Assembly: GCA_947259045.1 (NCBI GenBank)
Contig: CAMYKZ010000005.1
Span: 32,316-96,315, forward strand
From: an uncultured Afifella sp.
Lineage (GTDB): Bacteria > Pseudomonadota > Alphaproteobacteria > Rhizobiales > Afifellaceae
Reading direction: 5' to 3'
DNA length: 64,000 nt
A program made the position numbers and the translations under genes. The notes under the pieces are model-generated. The model ran no database searches and had not been told where the DNA came from. It was given only the letters and a program-made list of their open reading frames with translations. This document shows positions 31,721 to 39,649 of the stretch, piece by piece (the stretch's first letter is position 1; each line of letters begins with the position of its first letter).

Positions 31721-33610
31721 CTAACCGGAAAAGTCGCCGTTCTGCAAAATTGTGCCACCGGCCGGTTTGCGAATGTCGTCGACCAGTTTTTGCGTCGCCG
31801 GTGGCGGTTCTGGCGTCAGAAACGATACCACAATCATCACGGCAAAGCCTGCAGGAATGCCGAATATCCCGGCATTGATGCTCAATACCTCACTTGTCAG
31901 TCCGGGGATGCCCCAGACCAGTTCGTCGCCGCTGCCGATGATCAGATCGAACCCGTAAACGCTGCCGATCAGATAGGCCAGGGTCACGGACAATCCGGCA
32001 ACAATTCCCACCGCCGCTCCGGCGGAGGTGCACCGTTTCCACCAGATGCCGAGCACAAGCGCCGGAAACAGGCCGGCAGCCGCCAGCGAGCAGGCCCATG
32101 CGGCAACGGTCAGAAGATCGGCCGGTCTGGCCGATGCGAGATAGGCTGCGCCAAGCGATACCACCAGCAGAAAGAAACGCGCGACAACGAGCCGGCGCGA
32201 GGCCGGCGCACGCCGGTCGATCATCTTGTAATAAACATCATGACCAAGCGCGTTGGCGATCGCCAGCAGCAGGCTGTTGGCTGTTGCCAGGGCGGCGGCC
32301 AGGCCGCCGGCTGCAACCAGGCCCGATACAACGAACGGCATCCCGGCAATTTCCGGCGTCGCCAGAACGATCATGTCCTTGTGCAATGTCAGATCGGCAA
32401 GCGCAACAATGTGATTGCTGCCGCCACAGGCGCGGATCACCGTATCCGGCGACCTGGCCTGCTCGCCGCACATGGACACCAGGCTATGACCTTCGATTGC
32501 GCCCCATCGGAAAATCCAACCTGCCTTTTCGGCCAGTTCGCCGGCGGACAGCCCGATGACAGACTGCATGGTTTCAAGTTTGGCAAACGCTGCATAGGCC
32601 GGCGCAGTTGCAACAAGCGCAACGAGGAACACAAGCGACCAGCCGGCGCTCGTGCGGGCCGCACGCACTGAAGGCGTCGTGAAATACCGCATCAGCACAT
32701 GGGGAAGCGACGCGGTGCCCAGCATCAGGCAGAAAATCAGTGCGAAAAAATTGAACCGGTCATAGGTAGCGAAGGGTTCGAACGGAGAGATCAGCCCGGC
32801 AGCGTCTGCCAGATTGTTCGCCACCATATCGGCTTCGAGATCCGAAATCATCTGCAACGCCCAACCGTAGGTGAGCTGCGGGACAGGTATCCCGGTGATG
32901 CTTGTCGACATCCATATTGCCGGGATCAGAAAGGCGACGGTCAGTACGATATATTGCGCGGCCTGGGTCCAGGTTGCAGAGCGCATGCCGCCAAGCAGCG
33001 CGTTAACGAGCATGGCGGCCAGGCTGATCAGAAGCGCCGTTTCAAATGCCAGGCCCAGGAACCAGGACAGGATCATCCCGGCGGCCGTAATCAGTGCGAC
33101 CAGAAAGGCAAACGAACTGCACATCAGTACGATGACACCAAGCAGCCTGGTGAGATTGCCGCCAAAGCGGGCGGCCAGTAAATCCGGCACGCTAAAGGCG
33201 CCGAATTTTCGCAGGTACGGCGCAACCAGAACGGCAGCCAGCACAAAACCGCCAGCCCAGCCGAGCGCAAAGGCGAGGGCGTCGTATCCGGTTACGAAAA
33301 ATGCGCCGGCAAGACTGATGAAAGCAACGCCGGACAGTCCGGAACCTGCCGCCATTCCGTTATAGAGATCGGGTACCTGCCGCCCTGCAACGAAATATTC
33401 CGATACTTTCATTGTTCGCGAGAGTATGGCAACGGCGGCATAGACGCCGAGCGTGATGAACGCGAAGAGATAGGCGATAACCTTGTCCGCCACGCCGATT
33501 TTCTCCAATGCGGCAAGCAAAAGGACGGTCGCGATGAAACCCGCCGCGCAGAGCGCGTGGACCGGACCCCGGCCGCTGGAAAGCCTGCCGCTGTGTGACT
33601 GAATGGTCAT
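31721..33610 (-). CDS. Sodium:solute symporter, VC_2705 subfamily (acetate/monocarboxylate-type)
   Basis: 629 residues with about thirteen hydrophobic spans. The ATG at 33610 follows a strong GGAGGGGG site; the longer frame is not used. Family marks are TMKVSEYFVAGRQVP, GMAAGSGLSGVAFISLAGAFF and GMRSATWTQAAQYIV. It differs from ActP by an insertion (SLVSMCGEQARSPDTV region) typical of the VC_2705 group. It lies 13 bases downstream of the DUF4212 small subunit, and the pair probably forms one Na+-driven carboxylate transporter in the inner membrane. Confidence 0.92.
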   Translation of the reverse strand: MTIQSHSGRLSSGRGPVHALCAAGFIATVLLLAALEKIGVADKVIAYLFAFITLGVYAAVAILSRTMKVSEYFVAGRQVPDLYNGMAAGSGLSGVAFISLAGAFFVTGYDALAFALGWAGGFVLAAVLVAPYLRKFGAFSVPDLLAARFGGNLTRLLGVIVLMCSSFAFLVALITAAGMILSWFLGLAFETALLISLAAMLVNALLGGMRSATWTQAAQYIVLTVAFLIPAIWMSTSITGIPVPQLTYGWALQMISDLEADMVANNLADAAGLISPFEPFATYDRFNFFALIFCLMLGTASLPHVLMRYFTTPSVRAARTSAGWSLVFLVALVATAPAYAAFAKLETMQSVIGLSAGELAEKAGWIFRWGAIEGHSLVSMCGEQARSPDTVIRACGGSNHIVALADLTLHKDMIVLATPEIAGMPFVVSGLVAAGGLAAALATANSLLLAIANALGHDVYYKMIDRRAPASRRLVVARFFLLVVSLGAAYLASARPADLLTVAAWACSLAAAGLFPALVLGIWWKRCTSAGAAVGIVAGLSVTLAYLIGSVYGFDLIIGSGDELVWGIPGLTSEVLSINAGIFGIPAGFAVMIVVSFLTPEPPPATQKLVDDIRKPAGGTILQNGDFSG

Positions 33611-33623
33611 GCCCCCTCCACGG

Positions 33624-33875
33624 TCAGTCGTCTTCCGCGACGCTGAAATTGCGGTCGATCCGGTCCTGCCGGGCGGCAAATCGAAAAATCAGTACGACGA
33701 AGGCAATCAGGGACCCCTGAGCGGCCATATAGAAACCGAGCGGAAATCCGAGAATGACGATCCCATTGAGCGCGTCCGCAAGCAAGTGGACGGCAAAACC
33801 GAAAAAAGCCAATGCAAGCAGGCAAGTAACCATCAACAGTCTGGTCTGCAGCCACCAGTCTCTACCGTTTTGCAT
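33624..33875 (-). CDS. DUF4212 small subunit of the sodium symporter
   Basis: 83 residues with two membrane helices (LLMVTCLLALAFFGFAVHLLA and IVILGFPLGFYMAAQG). The ATG at 33875 is supported by GGGAGG. The family always precedes VC_2705-type symporters, as here, and is taken as an accessory subunit. Upstream lies a 289-base region shared with the divergent response regulator gene, which holds both promoters. Confidence 0.88.
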   Translation of the reverse strand: MQNGRDWWLQTRLLMVTCLLALAFFGFAVHLLADALNGIVILGFPLGFYMAAQGSLIAFVVLIFRFAARQDRIDRNFSVAEDD

Positions 33876-34164
33876 CTCTAGCAACCTCCCGGGGCGTCCG
33901 CTCGCGAAATCACGCTGCCGGCCCACGTTCCCCTCAAGCGGGTTCACTCACTATCATAGCGCCGATTCGCACCAACCTGTACCATTGCCTATACCGCGCG
34001 GTGACGCATCCGGTTAATCCGCCGGACGCCGCTCGTAAAGCACCAATATCCGGCCTGCTCCCGCCTGATGGCACCTGGGCGTCTTTGCCGCTGTGGACGG
34101 ATCGGGTAGCGTGGTATTCAATGTCCGCGTCGGCGGCCAGGATGAAGAGGAATTACCGCGGAAA

Positions 34165-34821
34165 ATGACATCGCCAACATTTATCGTCGCAGATGATCAT
34201 CCATTGTTTCGCAAGGCGCTGCGGCAAACGGTGGAATCCGCATTCGAAGCTGCAAAAATCATCGAGGCCGGCAGCCTTGAGGAGGTCACGGAAGCTGTGT
34301 CGCAATATCGCGACGACATCGATCTTGTGCTTTTCGATCTGAATATGCCCGGTGCGCGCGGCTTTTCCGGGCTGATGTATCTGCGCGCGCAATATCCCGA
34401 AACGCCGGTCTGCATTGTCTCCGCATCGGAAGATACGGCAACGATCGGTAATGCCATGGCGCTGGGAGCATCCGGGTTCGTTCCGAAATCCGGATCCACC
34501 GACCAGATCAAGGCGGCGATGGAAGCCATTCTTGCCGGCGATACCTGGTTGCCGGAGGGCCTGGATCTGGGCGTCGGTGATGAACACAGCGAATTGACCA
34601 GAAGATTGCGTTCGCTGACGCCACAACAGGTCCGCGTGCTGATGATGTTGAGCGAAGGTTTGCTGAACAAGCAGATTGCCTATCAGCTGAGTGTCTCCGA
34701 AGCGACAGTCAAAGCCCATGTCTCGGCCGTTCTGCAGAAATTGCAGGTGGAGAACCGAACCAAGGCCGTTCTGGTGGCTGGCCGGATCGAAGCCGGCGAA
34801 TGGGCCGGTTCGGGCCATTAG
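34165..34821 (+). CDS. LuxR-type (NarL/CrbR-like) response regulator
   Basis: 218 residues from the ATG at 34165. The receiver domain has DDHPLFRKAL, the phospho-acceptor D58 in LVLFDLNMPG and the lysine in GFVPKSGST. The LuxR-type helix-turn-helix is at about 150-210 (LTPQQVRVLMMLSEGL, LSVSEATVKAHVSAVL). It is divergent from the DUF4212/symporter operon. In Vibrio cholerae the same neighbourhood holds CrbR, which with the SSS-type kinase CrbS controls acetate use. The SSS-type hybrid kinase at 39.65-43.2 kb is the natural partner. That pairing is inferred, not shown. Confidence 0.88.
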   Translation: MTSPTFIVADDHPLFRKALRQTVESAFEAAKIIEAGSLEEVTEAVSQYRDDIDLVLFDLNMPGARGFSGLMYLRAQYPETPVCIVSASEDTATIGNAMALGASGFVPKSGSTDQIKAAMEAILAGDTWLPEGLDLGVGDEHSELTRRLRSLTPQQVRVLMMLSEGLLNKQIAYQLSVSEATVKAHVSAVLQKLQVENRTKAVLVAGRIEAGEWAGSGH

Positions 34822-34888
34822 GGTGTTTTCCAGTGAGCCATTCTGTTTGCCAATGGCGGGGCGGTCCGGTTTTGACCCGTCGACACGT

Positions 34889-34938
34889 GCTCAGGAGTAC
34901 GAAAGGCGATGCGGGGCATCAGTCGAGGGCTCCTGAGC
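34889..34938. repeat. 9-bp inverted repeat between the response regulator and the UdgX gene
   Basis: GCTCAGGAG (34889-34897) and CTCCTGAGC (34930-34938) are perfect inverted copies about 32 bases apart, just before the UdgX stop codon on the minus strand. There is no T-tract. It may be a weak stem-loop or mark a recombination scar at the edge of the repair operon. Confidence 0.35.
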
Positions 34939-34946
34939 CCAAAAGT

Positions 34947-36398
34947 TTAGTCAGAGGCACTGCCCCGGTAAGGCACCACGGCATCTTTGAGCAATGTCGT
35001 CGTCTGCCGCAAATCGGCCAATAATTCGGCCCGGGCATTCTGTCGGTCGCTGGGCGGCAGGCGCAAGATATAGCTGGGGTGCCAGGTTACCAGAACGGAC
35101 CCGCCATCGCGCGCTTGCTCGATCTGGCCGCGGCGTGCGCGCATCGGGCTTTTGTCGCCCGTCAGCGCGTAGGCGGCAGATGCACCAAGCGCAAGCGTCA
35201 GGCGCGGTGCCACGAGGCGGCGCTCCAGATCCAACCACCAGCGGCAATGTTCGATCTCGCCACGGCTGGGATTCTGGTGCAGCCGTTTTTTGCCCCGTGG
35301 GCGAAACTTGAAATGCTTGACAGCGTTCGTCATCCAGACGGAACCTGTCCCTGCCTCATCCATCAGGGTCCGCAGCAACTGTCCGGCAGGACCGACAAAG
35401 GGGCGGCCGGCAAGGTCTTCGGCATCGCCTGGTTGTTCGCCAACAACCATCAGCGCCGCACTTGGGTCGCCTTCGCCCCAGACCGTCTGCGTCGCCGCTT
35501 CGCAGAGGCCGCAGCGGCGGCAGTTGGCCGCGGCGGTCTTCGCCTCTGCCAACGTCTGCGGTATGGCAACCGTTTCATCCGGCGCCAGCCGATTGAGAAT
35601 GCGCGCCGTGCGCGCGGGGGCTTCGGTCGGAAGGGCCGCGCGCATGGCGTCAACCCGCGCTTCTGCGGTGGTCAGCATCGCCGGGATCAGCCGTGTTTCC
35701 GGCAGGTTTTTCCAGTATTTCACCGGCATTTCCGATCGCATCGCGTTCAGATGTATTCGTGCCGGATTGAAAATATTGGCGAAGTATGTGCCCCACAGCG
35801 TTTCGGACGCGTCATCCGGAAAATCGGGGCGGGGCGCGGGCAAGTGAAAGGCAAGCGAGCCGGATTCGAACCGAGCCACGCCCTGCGGCGTCGCGATCAT
35901 CCAGTCCATATCGGCAAAACGGCGGGCAAAGAATGGCGTTGCGGCCTCGAGGATCAGATGGTCCGGCTCGAACCACGCGCCGAAGCTGCGGCGCGGACCC
36001 TTGCTCGGCAGCTCTCGAAACCGAACGAAGGCGTGCATCTTGTGGATGTCGCGGCGCACCGATCTTGCCAGCTTCTCCAAGCGTCGCGACAGGGCGTCGG
36101 CTGGGTTGGCCAGCGCTCTGCGGTCGGTCTGGTGCCGGTGCAAACCTTTATACAATAACGACGGCGCCACCGGGTCACGGTGGCACAGCACGGCCTCGGC
36201 CAGTTGACGAAATGAAGAAGGTGCCGTGACGGCGCTAGGGCCGTCAGCCTGGGGCTGCTCTGCCACTCCAAACAGATCGCTGCCTTCGCCGCGATCCCAA
36301 ACGATCTGGCCGGGCGCAATATTATTGCTTGCCAGCCGCCTCGCGGCATCGCGCCAGACCGATGCGAATTCCAACGACGGCAGGAAGACGCGAAACAT
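34947..36398 (-). CDS. UdgX-family uracil-DNA glycosylase with N-terminal TIGR03915-type domain
   Basis: 483 residues. The N-terminal ~270 residues match the DNA-metabolism domain found with radical SAM repair proteins (TIGR03915-like). The C-terminal ~200 residues are a family 4-type uracil-DNA glycosylase: iron-sulphur cysteines in CRRCGLCEAAT, VVGEQPGDAEDLAGRPF, and HPSYILRL. The segment KKRLHQNP carries H374, the residue that in mycobacterial UdgX attacks the abasic sugar and links the enzyme covalently to DNA. It is expected to excise uracil and remain bound. Its start overlaps the stop of the radical SAM gene by one base, and both follow a LexA box. Confidence 0.92.
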   Translation of the reverse strand: MFRVFLPSLEFASVWRDAARRLASNNIAPGQIVWDRGEGSDLFGVAEQPQADGPSAVTAPSSFRQLAEAVLCHRDPVAPSLLYKGLHRHQTDRRALANPADALSRRLEKLARSVRRDIHKMHAFVRFRELPSKGPRRSFGAWFEPDHLILEAATPFFARRFADMDWMIATPQGVARFESGSLAFHLPAPRPDFPDDASETLWGTYFANIFNPARIHLNAMRSEMPVKYWKNLPETRLIPAMLTTAEARVDAMRAALPTEAPARTARILNRLAPDETVAIPQTLAEAKTAAANCRRCGLCEAATQTVWGEGDPSAALMVVGEQPGDAEDLAGRPFVGPAGQLLRTLMDEAGTGSVWMTNAVKHFKFRPRGKKRLHQNPSRGEIEHCRWWLDLERRLVAPRLTLALGASAAYALTGDKSPMRARRGQIEQARDGGSVLVTWHPSYILRLPPSDRQNARAELLADLRQTTTLLKDAVVPYRGSASD

Positions 36399-37627
36399 CA
36401 GAACAGGTTCATCTGCTCGGGTGCGGGTGCGAATCGTGCGCGCAAATTATCGCTGTCGGTCAGTGCGCCGGGCGACCAGTCGGGCAGCCGCAAGAACGGT
36501 TTTGCCTTGTTCATCAATGCGCCGATCCGGATCAGGTCGGCATAGCGGACCGGCCCGGATCTGCGAGCTGCCAGGATACGGCTGACCGTACGCGTCCCGA
36601 AGCCCGGTACACGCAGCAGCATCTCGCGGCTCGCGCTGTTCACGTCGACCGGAAACTGCCCGCGATTGGCCAGCGCCCAGGCCAGTTTCGGATCGATTGC
36701 CAGATCGAGATTGCCTGAGGGAGAGACAGAGGCGATCTCGTCCACCTCGAAACCATAGAACCGCATCAGCCAGTCGGCCTGATAGAGGCGATGCTCGCGC
36801 ATCAGCGGCGGCTGGACAAGCGGCAGTGCCGCCGAGGCGTCGGGAATGGGCGAGAATGCCGAATAATAAACCCGCTTCAAATCATAGCCGGTGTAGAGGC
36901 GGGACGCGGTCGTCAGGAAGTCGCGGTCGCTGGCCGCATCTGCGCCGACGATCATCTGGGTCGACTGCCCCCCGGGCGCGAAGCGTGCGGGCCGTTTGCC
37001 CGTGTGGCTGCGTTCGCGGCTGGCATCGCGCTTCAACCGCACCCGGGCCATGGCGGTCCTGATCGTTTCCGGATTTTTCTGCGGGGCAAGGCGTCGGGTG
37101 CTTGCATCCTGCGGCAACTCGACATTGACTGAGAGCCGGTCCGCATAGAGACCCGCCTCATCGATCAACTCGCGGCTGGCCTCGGGGATGGTTTTCAGAT
37201 GGATGTAACCCTTGAAACCGTGGTCCTGCCTGAGCATGCGTACGATGCGGATCATGTCGGCCATCGTATCGTCGGGGCTGCGGATAATGCCGGAACTGAG
37301 AAACAGCCCTTCAATGTAGTTGCGGCGATAGAATTCCAGCGTAAGCGAGACCACTTCTTCCGGGGTGAAGCGGGCGCGCTCGACCCCGCTGCTGACCCGA
37401 TTGATGCAATAGACGCAATCGTAAATGCAGAAATTCGTCATCAGGATTTTCAGCAGGCTGACGCAGCGCCCATCCGGAGTGTAAGCGTGACAGATGCCGG
37501 CGCCGCCCGCACTGCCGATTCCACCGTTTTGCGCATCGCGCCGCGTTGTGCCCGAAGAGGCACAGGAGGCGTCGTATTTTGCCGCATCCGCCAGAATGGC
37601 GAGCTTCTCTTGCAATGATCTTTTCAT
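36398..37627 (-). CDS. Putative DNA modification/repair radical SAM protein (UdgX-linked)
   Basis: 409 residues from the ATG at 37627. The radical SAM cluster is C67-x3-C71-x2-C74 in CIYDCVYC. The family signature LAILADAAKYDASCASSG starts at about residue 8. The C-terminal region contains a helix-hairpin-helix (EMLLRVPGFGTRTVSRILAA) typical of DNA-binding repair proteins. It is co-transcribed with the UdgX gene (one-base overlap). The substrate is not known; repair or modification of a base is inferred from the HhH and the partner. A LexA box and promoter lie immediately before the ATG, so the mRNA may be leaderless. Confidence 0.92.
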   Translation of the reverse strand: MKRSLQEKLAILADAAKYDASCASSGTTRRDAQNGGIGSAGGAGICHAYTPDGRCVSLLKILMTNFCIYDCVYCINRVSSGVERARFTPEEVVSLTLEFYRRNYIEGLFLSSGIIRSPDDTMADMIRIVRMLRQDHGFKGYIHLKTIPEASRELIDEAGLYADRLSVNVELPQDASTRRLAPQKNPETIRTAMARVRLKRDASRERSHTGKRPARFAPGGQSTQMIVGADAASDRDFLTTASRLYTGYDLKRVYYSAFSPIPDASAALPLVQPPLMREHRLYQADWLMRFYGFEVDEIASVSPSGNLDLAIDPKLAWALANRGQFPVDVNSASREMLLRVPGFGTRTVSRILAARRSGPVRYADLIRIGALMNKAKPFLRLPDWSPGALTDSDNLRARFAPAPEQMNLF

Positions 37628-37628
37628 A

Positions 37629-37643
37629 GAACAAAGGTAGAAC
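37629..37643 (-). promoter_or_regulatory. LexA (SOS) box GAAC-N7-GAAC
   Basis: GAAC at 37629-37632 and GAAC at 37640-37643 are separated by exactly seven bases. On the transcribed strand this is GTTC-N7-GTTC, the established alphaproteobacterial LexA site. It overlaps the predicted -10 of the radical SAM/UdgX operon, a position suited to repression. Confidence 0.85.
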
Positions 37644-37662
37644 AAATTTGCGGTGGGTTCAA
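37634..37662 (-). promoter_or_regulatory. Promoter of the radical SAM/UdgX operon
   Basis: On the minus strand TTGAAC (37657-37662), a 17-base spacer and TACCTT (37634-37639) form a -35/-10 pair. Transcription would begin about at the ATG (37627), leaving no room for a ribosome site, which implies a leaderless message. Confidence 0.6.
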
Positions 37663-37758
37663 TGGCTAACCCCTGCAACGGAGTGAGATCATTACTTGAA
37701 TGCGCTTGGCAGACGGGCGACAAAAGCCTGTAAATCGTTTTTGAATGAGGATCTCACG

Positions 37759-39399
37759 ATGAGGCAGACTGCACGTCGGATCGCTATCGTCGGCTTCGGG
37801 CCGCGCGGGCTCGGAGCGCTGGAGGCGTTGGTCAGGATCGCCGAAGCACAGGACAAGCCGCTGGCGGTGGATCTTTTTGATCCGGTGGACTGGCCGGCGG
37901 CCGGGCCGAACTTCAGCCCCGATGAAAGCCCGGTCTGCCTGCTGAACCTGCCGTTGCGGAGCATCGATCTGCCGTCTCCGCTGCTGGGCGGGGCGGTGGA
38001 CAGCTTCGCTGCCTGGCTGGCCGAGGACGGCCACGACGGTGAGGCATTCCTGCCGCGGGCCCAACTGGGTGCCTATCTTAACGCCCGTTTCGCCGATCTC
38101 CGGTCCCGGTTACCCGATCATATCTCGGTGACCTTGCATGACGTGCGCGTGACGGCCGCACAGCGGGATGGGCTGCGCTGGCGGCTGCACGCTGACGCGC
38201 GCGTGTTCGGCCCCTACGACCATGTCCTGCTGTCGCTGGGTCAGCCGGAGACTGGTGACGACGAGCAGATGGCCCGCTGGCGCGCGCATGCCGACCGCTA
38301 CGGGCTGCCGCTGGTGTCGGCCTATCCGGGAGCGGCGCTGCTGCAGACTGCGGAAAGCTGGGCCGGGCAAATCGTCGGAATACGCGGGCTGGGCCTGTCG
38401 GCGCTGGATGTAGTGCGCATGTTGACACTCGGCCTGGGCGGTCGATTTGAGACAGAGCGCTATTTGCCGTCGGGACGCGAACCGGCTCGGATCGTTCCCT
38501 TCTCGCTGGATGGCCAGGCGCCTGCGCCCAAACCCTCAAACGCGGCGCTGGACGCGCGGTTCGATCCCCTGAAAGAGGAGGATGCCGCCTTTGAGGCAGC
38601 CTTGCTCGCCGCGATATCCGGACCAGGCGAGGCAGCGCTGCCGACGCTTTCCGCCGCAATCGAGGCATCCGCGCTGCGAATCCTGCGCCAAACCGGCGGG
38701 ACGGGGCAGCTAGCCGCAGTATGTGATTGGCTGGCCGTGGAGTTCGAAGACCCCGGAAGTCAGGAACGCCGCGAGACCCTCGTAGCACTCAGCGCCAATA
38801 TTGCCGAGGCCGACGGAGCCGAGCCGCCCTCCATCGGCTACGTGATCGGGCAGTTGTGGCGGAAATGGCAACCCATGCTTCGCCGGATTTACGATAGCTC
38901 GCCAGTACCGGTCGAAACGGCCAGGGCCCTGGTCGGCCTGGATGAGAGTCTGAAGCGGTATTCTTACGGCCCACCGGTGGCGACCGCGCGGCAGTTGATG
39001 ACGCTGATCCAGGCAGGGCTGGTCGATGCGCGTGCCGCGGACGATCCGGATGTGGCGCTCGTTGCCCAGGGCTGGCGACTGCATTCCGACGACCGGTCCG
39101 TAACGGCAAACGTGATGGTGGAAAGCGTTCTGCCCCCCGCCGCGCTGGAGCCGGTGACCGATCCGCTTGTGACCGGCCTGCGGCGGACGTCGGCAATGCT
39201 GGCTCTGGGGAATGGTCTGGGCGCGCAGTGTACGCCCGACGGGGAGCTGATCGGGGACGATGGCGCGCCGGTGAACGGGCTTTGGCTGGCTGGACGGCTG
39301 GCGAACGGTAGCGCCATAGCCGGTGACTCGATCCATGACTGTTTTGGCGGCATTTGCGCCCGTTGGGCGCAAGCCGTGCTCATCGGAATGCAACGGTAA
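37759..39399 (+). CDS. FAD/NAD(P)-binding protein (NAD_binding_9 type)
   Basis: 546 residues from the ATG at 37759 (MRQTARRIAIVGFGPRGLG) with GAGGA seven bases upstream. The N-terminal Rossmann fold (IAIVGFGPRGLGALEAL) binds FAD. A further NAD(P)-related segment lies near LLSLGQPETGDD, and the C-terminal stretch LANGSAIAGDSIHDCF ends the flavin domain. The family is predicted oxidoreductases without assigned substrate, some of them in siderophore or natural-product pathways. It is divergent from the radical SAM/UdgX operon, 131 bases between the starts. Whether it shares the SOS control is unclear. Confidence 0.85.
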   Translation: MRQTARRIAIVGFGPRGLGALEALVRIAEAQDKPLAVDLFDPVDWPAAGPNFSPDESPVCLLNLPLRSIDLPSPLLGGAVDSFAAWLAEDGHDGEAFLPRAQLGAYLNARFADLRSRLPDHISVTLHDVRVTAAQRDGLRWRLHADARVFGPYDHVLLSLGQPETGDDEQMARWRAHADRYGLPLVSAYPGAALLQTAESWAGQIVGIRGLGLSALDVVRMLTLGLGGRFETERYLPSGREPARIVPFSLDGQAPAPKPSNAALDARFDPLKEEDAAFEAALLAAISGPGEAALPTLSAAIEASALRILRQTGGTGQLAAVCDWLAVEFEDPGSQERRETLVALSANIAEADGAEPPSIGYVIGQLWRKWQPMLRRIYDSSPVPVETARALVGLDESLKRYSYGPPVATARQLMTLIQAGLVDARAADDPDVALVAQGWRLHSDDRSVTANVMVESVLPPAALEPVTDPLVTGLRRTSAMLALGNGLGAQCTPDGELIGDDGAPVNGLWLAGRLANGSAIAGDSIHDCFGGICARWAQAVLIGMQR

Positions 39400-39649
39400 G
39401 ATATTCGCCCAAATCGGCCAAATCCGTCTCAGACCCCGGCCGACGATGCAGTTTCGTCGAAGCCCGATCCAGATCGTGCTCAAGGGTCGCATTTTCCTGT
39501 CTGCACCATACGCGGATCTGAAAGGATCGTTCGGGATAGCTGGGGATCATGGCAAGCACCCACCAACATCCGGCCACCCAGGGCGGGAAGCGGCCTTTCG
39601 CTGCGGCACGTTCATCTAAGCTTATCCGTCTTTGCAAACGCGGGAAAGG

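Noticed and set aside
39380..39637. 85-residue minus-strand frame between the flavoprotein and the SSS-type kinase
   Set aside because: It overlaps the flavoprotein's end and shows no family signature. A remnant gene cannot be excluded.
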